64,000 nucleotides of DNA from Rhodococcus triatomae (GCF_014217785.1 NZ_CP048814.1:1612001-1676000), one strand, 5' to 3'; shown: positions 53,631 through 63,300, counted from the stretch's first letter. The notes: generated by a model not told the origin, from the sequence alone. A program made the numbers and translations.

Positions 53631-54490
53631 GTGCTCTGCAGGAAGTCGAGCACCGCGGCATCCGGATCCGTTGCGGCACGAACCTTTTCGTACGGCAGCA
53701 GGAACTGGACGAAGTCCTTGCTCCAGAAGGCGTCAGCCGGCCGAACCGGGTAGTCGGCGAATCCGTCGGGCTGCGGGTAGGCGTAGGCGTAGAACGCGCC
53801 TTCCTCACCGCCACCGGGCCAGAATCCACAGCTGCTGAGTTCGTGCGAGTAGCCCTCGACCATCACCCAATCGCCGCAGTTCGGCGCACCGCCGGGGTGA
53901 GTGGGTGCGGTACGTCCGGAGAACCGGGTACAGGCCATGTCGAAGGATCCCCAGAAGAAGTGCACCGGGCTGACCTTGCCGATGAATCGGGAACGGAACT
54001 CGTGGATCAGGCGGTCCGCCTGGAGAAGCTGCCGCCAGAACAGGTGCACGGCGTCTGCGTCGTAGGACCGGTGTTCGGTGTCCTCCGCGAACGGGATCGC
54101 CGGATCGACCTCGTTCGGCGTGGCGCTGATGTGTGTCTCGACGCCGAGTTCCTTCAGCGCAGTGAGAGTCTCGTCGTAGAAAGTCGCCACCGTCTTCGGC
54201 ACCAGCGGGATGCCCGCCGCACCGCCGCGGCTGGTACGGATCTTCAGTTCGTGGTCGAGGAAGTCGAATTCGATGTCGAACGATTCGGCGCCGTAGGGGA
54301 TGCTCGACGTCGTCAGCCCGCGGGGCGACACGTAGAGCGGGACCTGCCACCAGTGATTGAGCAACGGCGCGTGCGCCATCCGGATCTTGCCGACTATCTG
54401 CGTCCACATGTGCAGGGTGTTGCGAGTGTCGGTCCAGTCGTCGACCCGGAGCGCCGGCCACACCTGTTCCGGAGTCTTCCTCTCGAGCAC
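53525..54490 (-). CDS. DUF5996 family protein
   Basis: GTG at 54490 (VLERKTPEQVWPALRVDDW) follows GGGAGG and is preferred over ATG 54526. The 321-residue soluble protein matches the DUF5996 group: DTRNTLHMWTQIVGKIRM, HFFWGSFDMACTRFSGR, and a late FAYAYPQP-type segment (YAYAYPQPDGFADYPVRP). The function of this family is not known to me. Conserved His, Trp and Glu residues suggest a ligand- or metal-binding pocket. Confidence 0.85.
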   Translation of the reverse strand: MLERKTPEQVWPALRVDDWTDTRNTLHMWTQIVGKIRMAHAPLLNHWWQVPLYVSPRGLTTSSIPYGAESFDIEFDFLDHELKIRTSRGGAAGIPLVPKTVATFYDETLTALKELGVETHISATPNEVDPAIPFAEDTEHRSYDADAVHLFWRQLLQADRLIHEFRSRFIGKVSPVHFFWGSFDMACTRFSGRTAPTHPGGAPNCGDWVMVEGYSHELSSCGFWPGGGEEGAFYAYAYPQPDGFADYPVRPADAFWSKDFVQFLLPYEKVRAATDPDAAVLDFLQSTYEADAELGNWDRNALEAPPDRLDPFQVHRSRPTG

Positions 54491-54609
54491 TATGCCTCCC
54501 GCGTGGTCACGTCCGGCACACGGCACTTCCGAGCCGGCTGTCCTTCACAGTCTGCGCCTGTCCGCAGGCCGTGTCAGGCGGTTCGATCGCGACCACGGGG
54601 TCGCGTCGG

Positions 54610-55275
54610 TCACTCGGCCGGGGAACCCTGCTCGGGGAGTTGGGCACCCTGTTCGAGGAGTTGCCGGAAGACGTCTTCCGGCTGTGCGCCGGAGACCGCG
54701 AGCCGTCGGTCGACGACGAAGAACGGCACGCCGGTGACCTGGAGGTCGCGCGCTGCCTGCAGGTCGGCGCGCACGTCGGCAACGGCCGCCTCGGAATCGA
54801 GCTGGGCGTTCACTGCGTCGCGATCGAGTCCGGCGCTCTCGGCGATGTCGAGCAGCACCTCCCGGTCGTCGACCGCCTTCCCTTCGGTGAAGTGGGCACG
54901 GAACAGTGCGTCCACCACGGCATCCCGGCGGTCACCGGCAAGGTGGATCAGCCGGTGCGCGTCGAAGGTGTTCGCCGCGATCGCGGTGTCGAAGTTCAGT
55001 TGCAGCCCTGCCGACGCCGCGTTCCCGGCGACCTGCTCGAACATCTGCCGAACCTGCTCGGGCTGCATTCCCTTGCCGGCCACCAGTGCGTCCAGCTCAC
55101 GCCGCCCGGCGCCCACCGGCGTATCCGGTGCCAGCTGGTATGCCCGCCAGGTCACCCGGACCCGATCCTTGTCGGGAAACTGCTCGAGTGCCGCGGAGAA
55201 CCGCGTCTTCCCGATATAGCACCACGGGCAGGCGATGTCCGACCAGATTTCGACGTCGATCGTCTCGTTGCTCAC
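54610..55275 (-). CDS. FrnE/DsbA-family thioredoxin-fold oxidoreductase
   Basis: The 221-residue protein begins IDVEIWSDIACPWCYIGKTRF with the redox pair Cys16-Cys19 (CPWC) and has the helical insertion of FrnE-type DsbA proteins and the cis-proline loop TGVPFFVVD. No signal peptide is visible, so it acts in the cytoplasm, probably as a disulfide isomerase or in the handling of polyketide/glutathione-like thiols. It is 35 nt after the OsmC gene and may be co-transcribed. Confidence 0.9.
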   Translation of the reverse strand: MSNETIDVEIWSDIACPWCYIGKTRFSAALEQFPDKDRVRVTWRAYQLAPDTPVGAGRRELDALVAGKGMQPEQVRQMFEQVAGNAASAGLQLNFDTAIAANTFDAHRLIHLAGDRRDAVVDALFRAHFTEGKAVDDREVLLDIAESAGLDRDAVNAQLDSEAAVADVRADLQAARDLQVTGVPFFVVDRRLAVSGAQPEDVFRQLLEQGAQLPEQGSPAE

Positions 55276-55310
55276 GAAAGTTGAAACGTCAATCTGTGGC
55301 GTTGTGTTCC

Positions 55311-55748
55311 TCAGGATTCCAGTGCGGCGTCGAGGGTGATCTCCACCCCGGTGAGAGCCTTGCTCACGGGGCAGGTCCGTTTCGCCTCCTGCGCCGCGTT
55401 CTGGAACCCGGTCTCGTCCAGCCCGTCGACCTCGCCACGCACGGTGAGCACGATCCCGGTGAGCTTGAAGCCGGGATCGTCCGGGCCGAGCGAGACGTCC
55501 GCACGCACGTCCAGGTTCTGGACGGTGCCACCGGACTCCCCGATCAGTGCCGACAGTTGCATCGCGAAGCAGGAGGAGTGTGCCGCGGCGATCAGCTCCT
55601 CCGGGCTCGTGGCGCCACCCGCGTCGTCGGCCGCCCGCTTCGGGAAGGACACCTCGAAGGTCGCCAGACCCGAACTCGTCAGCTCGACCTGCCCACCCCC
55701 GTCCTGCAGCGATCCGTTCCAGGCAGTACGTGCGGTGCGTGTGGGCAT
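55311..55748 (-). CDS. OsmC-family peroxiredoxin
   Basis: The 145-residue protein has the two reactive cysteines of OsmC in AAHSSCFAMQLS (Cys60) and KRTCPVSKAL (Cys126). OsmC proteins reduce organic hydroperoxides. The family name 'OsmC' rather than 'Ohr' fits the SPEELIAAAHSSCFAM segment. Likely forms an oxidative-stress unit with the FrnE-type gene downstream. Confidence 0.9.
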   Translation of the reverse strand: MPTRTARTAWNGSLQDGGGQVELTSSGLATFEVSFPKRAADDAGGATSPEELIAAAHSSCFAMQLSALIGESGGTVQNLDVRADVSLGPDDPGFKLTGIVLTVRGEVDGLDETGFQNAAQEAKRTCPVSKALTGVEITLDAALES

Positions 55749-55888
55749 GGGATCTCCCTCGTGTCGTCAGGTTCGTCGGTTCGCGTGGTGGGCGGTCCCT
55801 GTCGGGCTACCCGGCCCCACCCCAACCTACGCATCCGCACGACCTCACTCGGCCGGACCGACCCAGATACACACGAGAGGGATGCGAA

Positions 55889-55918
55889 ACGGGCGGGCAA
55901 CTTTCGTCGCCCGCCCGT
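55889..55918 (-). terminator. Intrinsic terminator of clpC1
   Basis: A perfect 10-bp stem (ACGGGCGGGC at 55889-55898, complement at 55909-55918) with a 10-nt loop lies 20 nt past the clpC1 stop; on the - strand it is followed by TTT. Confidence 0.85.
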
Positions 55919-55938
55919 TGGTGTCGCTGCTGCTCCGG

Positions 55939-58476
55939 CTACTCCGCGTCGCCCGCGGCCGTCTTGGCCAGGTCGACGGGGACCTCGTCCGGCACGGTGA
56001 CCGGCTTCTGCTCGCCGCGGAACGTGAACTTCGCGTCCTCACCCGCGCCCTCGCCGTCCCAGTTCTCGACGTCGACGTACACGATCTGGCCGGGGCCCAC
56101 CTCGCCGAAGAGGATCTTCTCCGACAGCTGGTCCTCGATCTCACGCTGAATCGTGCGGCGCAGCGGCCGGGCACCGAGCACCGGATCGAAGCCGCGCTTG
56201 GCCAGCAGGGACTTGGCCAGGTCGGTGACCTCGATGTCCATGTCCTTGTTCTTCAGCGCGGTCTCGACGCGACCGATCATCAGGTCCACCATCTCGACGA
56301 TCTGCTCGGTGGTGAGCTGGTGGAAGACGACGATGTCGTCGATGCGGTTGAGGAACTCGGGCCGGAAGTGCTTCTTCAGCTCGTCGTTGACCTTGAGCTT
56401 CATCCGCTCGTAGTTGGACTCGGCACCGCTGCCCTGGGTGAAGCCCAGACCCACGGCCTTCGAGATGTCCGACGTACCGAGGTTCGAGGTGAAGATCAGC
56501 ACGGTGTTCTTGAAGTCGACCGTGCGGCCCTGGCCGTCCGTGAGGCGGCCGTCCTCGAGGACCTGCAGGAGCGTGTTGTAGATCTCCTGGTGAGCCTTCT
56601 CGATCTCGTCGAACAGGACCACGGAGAACGGCTTGCGGCGCACCTTCTCGGTGAGCTGGCCGCCCTCCTCGTATCCGACGTATCCGGGGGGCGCACCGAA
56701 CAGGCGCGACGCGGTGAACCGGTCGTGGAACTCGCCCATGTCGATCTGGATGAGCGCATCGTCCTCACCGAAGAGGAAGTTCGCCAGCGCCTTGGACAGC
56801 TCGGTCTTACCGACACCGGACGGGCCGGCGAAGATGAACGAACCGGACGGACGCTTCGGGTCCTTCAGGCCGGCACGGGTACGACGGATCGCCTTGGAGA
56901 CGGCCTTGACGGCATCCTCCTGGCCGATGATCCGCTTGTGCAGCTCGTCCTCCATGCGGAGCAGACGAGTGGTCTCCTCCTCGGTGAGCTTGAACACCGG
57001 GATGCCGGTCCAGTTGCCCAGGACCTCGGCGATCTGCTCGTCGTCGACCTCGGCGATGACGTCCAGGTCACCGGAGCGCCACTGCTTCTCCCGCTCGGCC
57101 CGCTGCGCGACGAGGGTCTTCTCCTTGTCGCGCAGGTTCGCCGCCTTCTCGAAGTCCTGCGCATCGATCGCGGACTCCTTCTCCCGGCGGGCGTCGGCGA
57201 TCTTGTCGTCGAACTCACGCAGGTCCGGCGGAGCCGTCATGCGGCGAATGCGCATGCGGGCACCGGCCTCGTCGATGAGGTCGATCGCCTTGTCCGGCAG
57301 GAAGCGGTCGTTGATGTAGCGGTCCGCGAGGGTGGCCGCCGCGACCAGCGCGCCGTCGGTGATGGAGACGCGGTGGTGGGCCTCGTACCGGTCGCGGAGA
57401 CCCTTGAGGATCTCGATGGTGTGCTCGACCGTCGGCTCGCCGACCTGCACCGGCTGGAACCGGCGCTCCAGGGCGGCGTCCTTCTCGATGTACTTGCGGT
57501 ACTCGTCGAGGGTGGTGGCACCGATGGTCTGCAGCTCGCCGCGCGCCAGCTTCGGCTTGAGGATCGACGCCGCGTCGATCGCGCCCTCGGCGGCACCTGC
57601 GCCGACGAGCGTGTGCAGCTCGTCGATGAACAGGATGATGTCGCCGCGGGTGTTGATCTCCTTGAGCACCTTCTTGAGGCGTTCCTCGAAGTCACCGCGG
57701 TACCGGCTGCCGGCCACCAGCGACCCGAGGTCGAGGGTGTAGAGCTGCTTGTCCTTGAGGGTCTCGGGGACCTCGCCGTTGACGATGGCCTGTGCGAGGC
57801 CTTCGACGACGGCGGTCTTGCCCACACCAGGCTCGCCGATGAGGACCGGGTTGTTCTTGGTGCGGCGGCTCAGCACCTGCATCACTCGCTCGATCTCCTT
57901 CGAGCGGCCGATGACCGGGTCGAGCTTGCCTTCGAGGGCGGCCTGGGTCAGGTTGCGGCCGAACTGGTCGAGCACCAGCGACGTGGACGGGGTACCCGCC
58001 TCGCTGCGGGAGCCGCCCGTTTCCTGCGGCTCCTTGCCCTGGTATCCCGACAGCAGCTGGATGACCTGCTGACGCACCCGGTTGAGATCGGCGCCGAGCT
58101 TGACCAGAACCTGCGCCGCCACGCCTTCACCCTCACGGATGAGGCCGAGCAGGATGTGCTCCGTACCGATGTAGTTGTGTCCGAGCTGCAGCGCTTCACG
58201 CAAGCTGAGCTCGAGGACCTTCTTGGCGCGCGGCGTGAAGGGGATGTGACCGGACGGCGCCTGCTGGCCCTGTCCGATGATCTCCTCGACCTGGCTGCGT
58301 ACTCCTTCGAGGGAGATGTCCAACGACTCCAGCGACTTGGCAGCGACACCTTCGCCCTCGTGGATGAGGCCGAGCAGGATGTGCTCCGTACCGATGTAGT
58401 TGTGGTTGAGCATCCTGGCCTCTTCCTGGGCCAGGACAACAACGCGCCGTGCGCGATCGGTGAACCTCTCGAACAT
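55939..58476 (-). CDS. clpC1: ATP-dependent Clp protease ATPase ClpC1
   Basis: The 845-residue AAA+ unfoldase has the double N-domain repeat (each with [11 protein letters not shown]), D1 Walker A GEPGVGKT, a middle domain (UVR-type [32 protein letters not shown]), D2 Walker A GPSGVGKT and the ClpP-binding loop region. It feeds substrates to ClpP1P2 and is essential in mycobacteria. The ATG at 58476 ([20 protein letters not shown]) is the standard start. A huge open frame on the opposite strand is only a GC-driven shadow. Confidence 0.98.
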   Translation of the reverse strand: MFERFTDRARRVVVLAQEEARMLNHNYIGTEHILLGLIHEGEGVAAKSLESLDISLEGVRSQVEEIIGQGQQAPSGHIPFTPRAKKVLELSLREALQLGHNYIGTEHILLGLIREGEGVAAQVLVKLGADLNRVRQQVIQLLSGYQGKEPQETGGSRSEAGTPSTSLVLDQFGRNLTQAALEGKLDPVIGRSKEIERVMQVLSRRTKNNPVLIGEPGVGKTAVVEGLAQAIVNGEVPETLKDKQLYTLDLGSLVAGSRYRGDFEERLKKVLKEINTRGDIILFIDELHTLVGAGAAEGAIDAASILKPKLARGELQTIGATTLDEYRKYIEKDAALERRFQPVQVGEPTVEHTIEILKGLRDRYEAHHRVSITDGALVAAATLADRYINDRFLPDKAIDLIDEAGARMRIRRMTAPPDLREFDDKIADARREKESAIDAQDFEKAANLRDKEKTLVAQRAEREKQWRSGDLDVIAEVDDEQIAEVLGNWTGIPVFKLTEEETTRLLRMEDELHKRIIGQEDAVKAVSKAIRRTRAGLKDPKRPSGSFIFAGPSGVGKTELSKALANFLFGEDDALIQIDMGEFHDRFTASRLFGAPPGYVGYEEGGQLTEKVRRKPFSVVLFDEIEKAHQEIYNTLLQVLEDGRLTDGQGRTVDFKNTVLIFTSNLGTSDISKAVGLGFTQGSGAESNYERMKLKVNDELKKHFRPEFLNRIDDIVVFHQLTTEQIVEMVDLMIGRVETALKNKDMDIEVTDLAKSLLAKRGFDPVLGARPLRRTIQREIEDQLSEKILFGEVGPGQIVYVDVENWDGEGAGEDAKFTFRGEQKPVTVPDEVPVDLAKTAAGDAE

Positions 58477-58884
58477 CGCTCTCCCTCACATATCCAGCAG
58501 TCAGGTCCCGAGACCGGGTGTCTCGTCTCTGTCTGCCGCGTTTCGCTCCGGCACTACTGGCGGATAGCTCACGGAACCGGCTCGACCCGACGAATCGAGC
58601 TGAGGTTCCACGACCCCACACATCACTGTAGTTGGCGCAGGTACGCCCTGCCGCTCCTCCACCGGTTACCGGTGGTTCGGTGCCGGCATGAACAGAACAA
58701 CGCCGCAGGTGGAGGAATCGTTTCCCATCCGCTGTACGCCACAAGCGAACAGAGTCGACTTTCCGGTCGGCCACTCGAGCCTGGCCTGGTCACGCCGCTG
58801 CCACCGGTGGGCAGTACTCTCGACGCGCGCTGCATCGACGTCCACTTGCATCGACGTCGAGTCACTTCATGCACAGGGGGAGCT
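58477..58884. other. Divergent intergenic region between clpC1 and the lipoprotein gene
   Basis: The 408 bp should contain promoters in both directions. The clearest structure is the inverted repeat CCACCGGT-T-ACCGGTGG at 58659-58675 and a related 10-bp palindrome CCACCGGTGG at 58801-58810. No gene or structured RNA is recognised. Confidence 0.6.
58659..58675. promoter_or_regulatory. 17-bp inverted repeat, candidate operator
   Basis: CCACCGGT and ACCGGTGG are perfect 8-bp arms around one base. A shorter form recurs 140 bp downstream at 58801. Paired dyads in a divergent promoter suggest a dimeric regulator, identity unknown. Confidence 0.4.
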
Positions 58885-59715
58885 ATGCATCTGCGCCCGA
58901 ACGTCCGTGTCTTCTTCACCGCAACTGTGATGGTGTGCGGTGTGACGGTGGCGGGATGCGGGGCCGAGGTCGTCGCCGCTGTAGCCGTTGCTGCGGACCC
59001 ACCCGTTGAACGCACTTCCCACTCGCAGGGCTCAGTACCCGCGAACGGCGCCGAGCAGAGTTTCGCTGATATCGCCGCAGAGGAGATGCGAGTTCGCATT
59101 CCGTTCCGGCCTGACGTCGATCCGCCGCCGGACTGGCCACGGATCAAGGTACCGTCCACCCGCGTGGAAGTTCCCGAGGGGAGCCCTCAACCTCTGGTCA
59201 TCAGCTCCGGCTGGACATACGACGTCCCACCCAGCCGGCGCGCCGCGCAGGGGTCGATGGCCGGTTGGACGACCGACACCTTCGGCCCGATCCTGTACAA
59301 GCCGATCGGCGACCTGAAGTCGCAGTCGTGCGACGGAGAATGGATCGGACTTGCCGGCGTTGCCGGCTACAGCGGAACTCCGGTTCTCGATGCTGCGGTC
59401 AACGAAATCGAGCTCGCCGAGCACGTGGTCGGGGACGACGGGGATCCGGCTCCGACGGTCACCTGTTCAGAGCCCATCCGGTCCACTATCGGCGGGCTCG
59501 AGGCCGCTCGCGTCAGTGCCCGGGTCGCAGACATCGTCAGTGACGATCGTGGCCCGTCAACCGTTCGTTTCGAGGTTGTAGCCGTTCCCGCCTTCTCGAA
59601 TCGCGAGGTCATGGTGTTGATGGTGATGACTGCCGAAGGACTCGAGCCGGTCGACCCCGGTGTGCCCGACACGATCTTCTCTTCCCTGCGGCGGACGGAT
59701 GGACATGGCAACTGA
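58885..59715 (+). CDS. Putative lipoprotein, paralogue of the next gene
   Basis: The ATG at 58885 follows AGGGGG. The 276-residue product has a hydrophobic N-terminus with a lipobox-like VAGCG at about residues 20-24. The outer domain (about 75-270) has two cysteines (SQSCDGEW, TVTCSEP) and shares a pattern with the next protein: VPEGSPQP...GWTY, GxxGWTTDTFG, SLK/DLKSxxC and VVAVPAFSNREVMVLMV. No known family is recognised. It starts a four-gene cluster with a type VII-like protein. Confidence 0.75.
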   Translation: MHLRPNVRVFFTATVMVCGVTVAGCGAEVVAAVAVAADPPVERTSHSQGSVPANGAEQSFADIAAEEMRVRIPFRPDVDPPPDWPRIKVPSTRVEVPEGSPQPLVISSGWTYDVPPSRRAAQGSMAGWTTDTFGPILYKPIGDLKSQSCDGEWIGLAGVAGYSGTPVLDAAVNEIELAEHVVGDDGDPAPTVTCSEPIRSTIGGLEAARVSARVADIVSDDRGPSTVRFEVVAVPAFSNREVMVLMVMTAEGLEPVDPGVPDTIFSSLRRTDGHGN

Positions 59716-60634
59716 AGGCAAGGATGAAGTCGAGCGCACCGCGACTGAACCCGAGGTCGAACAGCCGGAGGGCGAGAACGGCAACGATCCTTACGCCGAT
59801 ATGACGATGCGTAAGGCCGTCCTGGGCATCATCGGCGGCCTCTCGAAGATCGCGCTCAAACTGATCCTGATCCTCGCCCTCGCCGGCGGCGCGATCTACG
59901 GCGTCCTGTACGGCGTCGGGTACCTCGGTGCAAAAGCTATCGAGTCGGCAGCACCCGGCGAGTCCGACGATGAGACGGACGACGTGCAAGCGTTTCGTGA
60001 TGCGCTCGAGTCCGAGCTATCGCCCTCCCAGCGGTTCCGGCCGACCGCACCACTCCCAGAAGGCATGGAAACAGTCGACTGGCCACCCGCGAAGATCGTC
60101 GTGCCCGCGGGCTCGCCACAACCGATCGCCACAAGGCAAGGGTGGACCTACACAATTCCCGCAGAATGGACAAATGTCCATGACGGCTTCATCGGGTGGT
60201 CGACGGAGAGCTATGGCGCAGTTGCGTACGGTTCAGCGGGGAGCCTGAAGAGCACGACCTGCAACCACACCGATATTGCCTTCTCCGGTTCCGCTGGAAG
60301 AAACGGAGAAAGCCTCGAAGATGCCGCACGCGCCGAAATCAGGATCGCAGAACACGCCTACACAAAAGCCGGGCATCCGCAACCCGTCGTAACGTACTCG
60401 GATCTGCAGACTTTCGAAATAGATGGCCACCCTGCCGTTCGCACTTCTGCTCATGTGACCAACATTACGGACGACGAGTGCGATATCTCTGCCGCAAATT
60501 TCGAAATTGTTGCCGTCCCCGGATTCAGCGACGCAGAAGTCGCAGTATTTATAGTTCATACGAAAGAAATCCCAGGCGAGAAGCTCGACGCTCGCATTTC
60601 GGACGAGGTGCTTTCGACGATTCGACCGTCCTAG
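59705..60634 (+). CDS. Membrane-anchored protein, paralogue of the preceding lipoprotein
   Basis: The start codon lies inside the end of the previous gene; ATG 59705 and ATG 59699 are both possible. From 59705 it has 309 residues: an acidic N-terminus, one membrane helix (about 45-68, LSKIALKLILILALAGGAIYG) and an outer domain with VPAGSPQPIATRQGWTY, SLKSTTCNHTDIAFSG and FEIVAVPGFSDAEVAVFIVH that lines up with the lipoprotein. The pair probably arose by duplication. The DNA becomes noticeably AT-richer in the second half. Confidence 0.75.
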   Translation: MATEGKDEVERTATEPEVEQPEGENGNDPYADMTMRKAVLGIIGGLSKIALKLILILALAGGAIYGVLYGVGYLGAKAIESAAPGESDDETDDVQAFRDALESELSPSQRFRPTAPLPEGMETVDWPPAKIVVPAGSPQPIATRQGWTYTIPAEWTNVHDGFIGWSTESYGAVAYGSAGSLKSTTCNHTDIAFSGSAGRNGESLEDAARAEIRIAEHAYTKAGHPQPVVTYSDLQTFEIDGHPAVRTSAHVTNITDDECDISAANFEIVAVPGFSDAEVAVFIVHTKEIPGEKLDARISDEVLSTIRPS

Positions 60635-60681
60635 GATTTCACGAATACCGATCAACACTGAAGCATCCGAGGAGAAAGACC

Positions 60682-61875
60682 TTGAGTTTCGAAGCACGCC
60701 CCGGTGAAATCGCAGGACTCGGGAAGCAGACCAAGTCAATTTCCGAGGACGTTTTCTCGGCCAAGAGGTATGTCGATGAGCACACCGTAGCCTTTGGCAT
60801 ATTTTCAGGAACCATACTAGGAGCACTGGACAAACCTTTCGAGATCGCGCGCGAAGCGGTTTCGAAGGAGTTCAACGACCTCGGCGAGAAAACCGAAAGC
60901 ATGGCGGTTGAGCTGAACCGCGCGGCTTGGATGTACCACAGGACCGACAAGCAAACCTACGATGCACTGAACGCCCATATGGCGGACAAAAGCTTTGACA
61001 CCTCGCCGTACGGCTCAGACGCGCCGGCCCCGGGCCCGGCCGAGCCGTACCCGGACCCGGCTCGGTACGCTCTTCCCGAAGACTTCGAGCTGAAGGCTCC
61101 TGATCACGGAAGCAGCGATATCCGCGAGGTCATCGCCGAAGCTGGGGGCTGGCTCGGCGATGTCGATACTTTTGTCAAGGAAGTCAGCGGATGGAGCCCC
61201 ATCGAGACTCTCATCCAGCCACTCAACGGAAACTGGAACGAACTCAAACGCATCGGTGATGCCTACAAGAATGCAGGCAACGCGATCGAGGCGTGTGGCG
61301 ATAGTATGAAATCGGGAAAGAGTCAGATCTCGGACTGGTGGAAAGGGAAAGCGGCCGACCGCTACCAGGATTACGCAACCCGCCAACATGAGGCGCTGCA
61401 ATGGTGGGGGCCAAGCCTTCGCGTTGCCGAGAAGATGTTGACATACCTTTCCAACAAACTCCTCTCCGGAATCAAAGAACTCGTAGTCTGGATCAAGGAC
61501 TGGCTGGAAAAGCAGGTAAAACTCGAAAGCGGCATCACCGGAGCTTTCAAGTTCGTAATAAAGAACACCCTTGCCGGGAAAGCTGCGATACTTCTCAAAG
61601 TGATCTATGATGCCAAGAATCTACTTACCAAGATCATGAATGGAATCAAAGATCTCGTCGAAGCGGCGCGAGACAATCTTCCCTACATATTTTCGCCTTC
61701 CGGAACATACAACGAAAATTTCGAAAAGACACTCAAGCCATTCAACGAGGTACTGAAAACAGGAAAGACTATACGCGACGTAAAAAACACCGCAGATTCC
61801 GGCCCTGCTGTGAACAGGCCGAAAGATGACTTCTCAGTGGGGACGGGTAACGAGCCGTGGGCGGCAGCATCATGA
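60682..61875 (+). CDS. WXG-motif type VII-secretion-type protein (TTG start)
   Basis: TTG at 60682 has a GAGGAGAAAG site at the right distance and begins LSFEARPGEIAGLG; no ATG or GTG fits as well. The 397-residue protein is mostly helical. The first 120 residues look like an ESX-type helical bundle, and SDWWKGKAADRYQDYATRQHEALQWWG (about 210-235) holds a W-K-G turn like WXG100 proteins. The C-terminal part is helical and ends without a known toxin domain. It may be an effector with a novel end or a remnant. GC content is lower than in flanking genes, a sign of transfer. Confidence 0.72.
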   Translation: MSFEARPGEIAGLGKQTKSISEDVFSAKRYVDEHTVAFGIFSGTILGALDKPFEIAREAVSKEFNDLGEKTESMAVELNRAAWMYHRTDKQTYDALNAHMADKSFDTSPYGSDAPAPGPAEPYPDPARYALPEDFELKAPDHGSSDIREVIAEAGGWLGDVDTFVKEVSGWSPIETLIQPLNGNWNELKRIGDAYKNAGNAIEACGDSMKSGKSQISDWWKGKAADRYQDYATRQHEALQWWGPSLRVAEKMLTYLSNKLLSGIKELVVWIKDWLEKQVKLESGITGAFKFVIKNTLAGKAAILLKVIYDAKNLLTKIMNGIKDLVEAARDNLPYIFSPSGTYNENFEKTLKPFNEVLKTGKTIRDVKNTADSGPAVNRPKDDFSVGTGNEPWAAAS

Positions 61876-62270
61876 CCAGCGAGGGCGAAGTTCCTCCACA
61901 CCTGCTTGGACCATATCGTCGAATAATCGAAGCAGGCGAGAACCTGGAAACCATCCTTCATCAGGCTCAGGCTATTCGCCATGGCGACTGGGACAGCCGT
62001 ACCGAAGTCGATGACGAGTTCATGGAGTTCTTGGCAGCTTCCTCGTTGGCCTCGGACGAACTGCGCGCCTACGCAGCGCGAGTTGCAGGCGGCGAGTGCA
62101 GGTGGGCCGAAATCGAGACCCTTGCCTCGCCCCGGCCACCGGAGCTGGCAGATCTTCGCGACGACACAGAGTTCATCTGGACCTTCCCCGAAGTTGCGCC
62201 AACTACCCCTGAACCGAAGCCCGAGGTGCATTGGGAGGACGAAGAGCCGTACCAGTTCAAGTGGGAGTAG
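61872..62270 (+). CDS. Small acidic protein, possible partner or immunity protein
   Basis: The ATG overlaps the previous stop as ATGA, giving 132 residues that are strongly acidic, helical in the first 80 and proline/glutamate-rich at the end (PEPKPEVHWEDEEPYQFKWE). The tight coupling to the WXG-motif gene mirrors toxin-immunity or effector-chaperone pairs. No family recognised. Confidence 0.65.
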   Translation: MTSEGEVPPHLLGPYRRIIEAGENLETILHQAQAIRHGDWDSRTEVDDEFMEFLAASSLASDELRAYAARVAGGECRWAEIETLASPRPPELADLRDDTEFIWTFPEVAPTTPEPKPEVHWEDEEPYQFKWE

Positions 62271-62331
62271 CCGCGCCTCGCCAGCTCATCCGGTTCGTAC
62301 CAATTCGCACTGACCAAGGAGTCAATCGCGC

Positions 62332-63012
62332 ATGAAGCGCACCACCCTGCTTACCCTCGTCGCCACCATCGGTCTGGCCGTCACTGCGTGCAGCAGCAAC
62401 GACGACACAGTCGCCGCCGACGCCGGAACAACCACGACCACCGCAGCTGAGTCTGCGCCCCACTCAGCGGACTCGGAGGATGCCCCTACGACGGCAACTG
62501 CCTCGGTGTCACCGAACCTCGCGGGCCTCGACCCCTGCTCGCTGCTGAGTAGCGAAGAAGCGGCGGCGACAACCGGCGGACCGACGAGCGAACCTCAGCG
62601 CGAAATAGGTGAAAACACAGTCCAATGCTCCTGGGGCTCCATTGTCAAACCCGAAACAGGTGATATCAGCGTCGCGGTATGGGATATGGGCGATTTCGGC
62701 CCCCCGAACAAAGACCAGTTCGGCACGATCGGTGGCCGAACTGTCTACATCATCCAAGGAGCCAACGAACGTCACTGCAGCCTCTCCACAACGCTCAGCA
62801 ATGAGCGACGGCTCCTGATGTCTCTCGTTCCCGCCGAGCCGAAGATTCAGGCCCTACCCGGATACGGCACCTCGATCACGCCGCGCCCCGACTACGACCC
62901 GAACGATCCGATGGCATCCGCCTTCGAAATCGAACTGGAGGTGTCGGACACGATCTGGTGCGAGAGCCTTTTCGACGCGATGGAGAAGGTTGCCGACCGC
63001 ACCGGCTGGTAG
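62332..63012 (+). CDS. DUF3558-family lipoprotein
   Basis: The 226-residue product has a signal peptide with lipobox VTACS at about residues 17-21, a Thr/Ala-rich linker and a DUF3558 domain (LDPCSLLSSEEAAATTG, VQCSWGS, HCSLS, IWCESLFDAMEKVADRTGW) with paired cysteines. DUF3558 lipoproteins are common in Mycobacteriales envelopes; function unknown. A partial copy of its C-terminus follows. Confidence 0.85.
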   Translation: MKRTTLLTLVATIGLAVTACSSNDDTVAADAGTTTTTAAESAPHSADSEDAPTTATASVSPNLAGLDPCSLLSSEEAAATTGGPTSEPQREIGENTVQCSWGSIVKPETGDISVAVWDMGDFGPPNKDQFGTIGGRTVYIIQGANERHCSLSTTLSNERRLLMSLVPAEPKIQALPGYGTSITPRPDYDPNDPMASAFEIELEVSDTIWCESLFDAMEKVADRTGW

Positions 63013-63159
63013 ATCGCCCGACCCTGTAGTCATGTCGATGGCCCTGCAGGGCACCGTCCACTGCGGGATGTGCAGCCCCGGCCCGTACTTACAGTGCGGT
63101 TGAGACTTCGTCAACGGCCGGGCTGCCCACGTCGTCCAAGGATCGGGCCAAGGACACCG

Positions 63160-63285
63160 CGGCACTTCCACCCGGACGACCCCCTCACCTCGGCACCGGA
63201 GATCGGTATCGGCTTGAAGAACACCGTGTGGTGCGGCTTCACCCTCGACCGGATCGAGCCCGTCGCCGACCGCACCGGCTGGTAA
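63160..63285 (+). pseudogene. Duplicated C-terminal fragment of a DUF3558 lipoprotein
   Basis: The frame reads HPDDPLTSAPEIGIGLKN, TVWCGFTLDRIEPVADRTGW and stop, matching DPNDPMASAFEIELEVSD, TIWCESLFDAMEKVADRTGW at the end of the gene at 62332. No signal peptide, start or upstream domain precedes it. It is a leftover of a tandem duplication or of a related gene. Confidence 0.8.
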
Positions 63286-63300
63286 CACAACCAACGCAGA

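Noticed and set aside
55336..59715. A 1459-codon open frame running opposite to clpC1
   Set aside because: It is a shadow of GC-rich clpC1 codons; only its last 276 codons (from 58885) form a real gene on the + strand.
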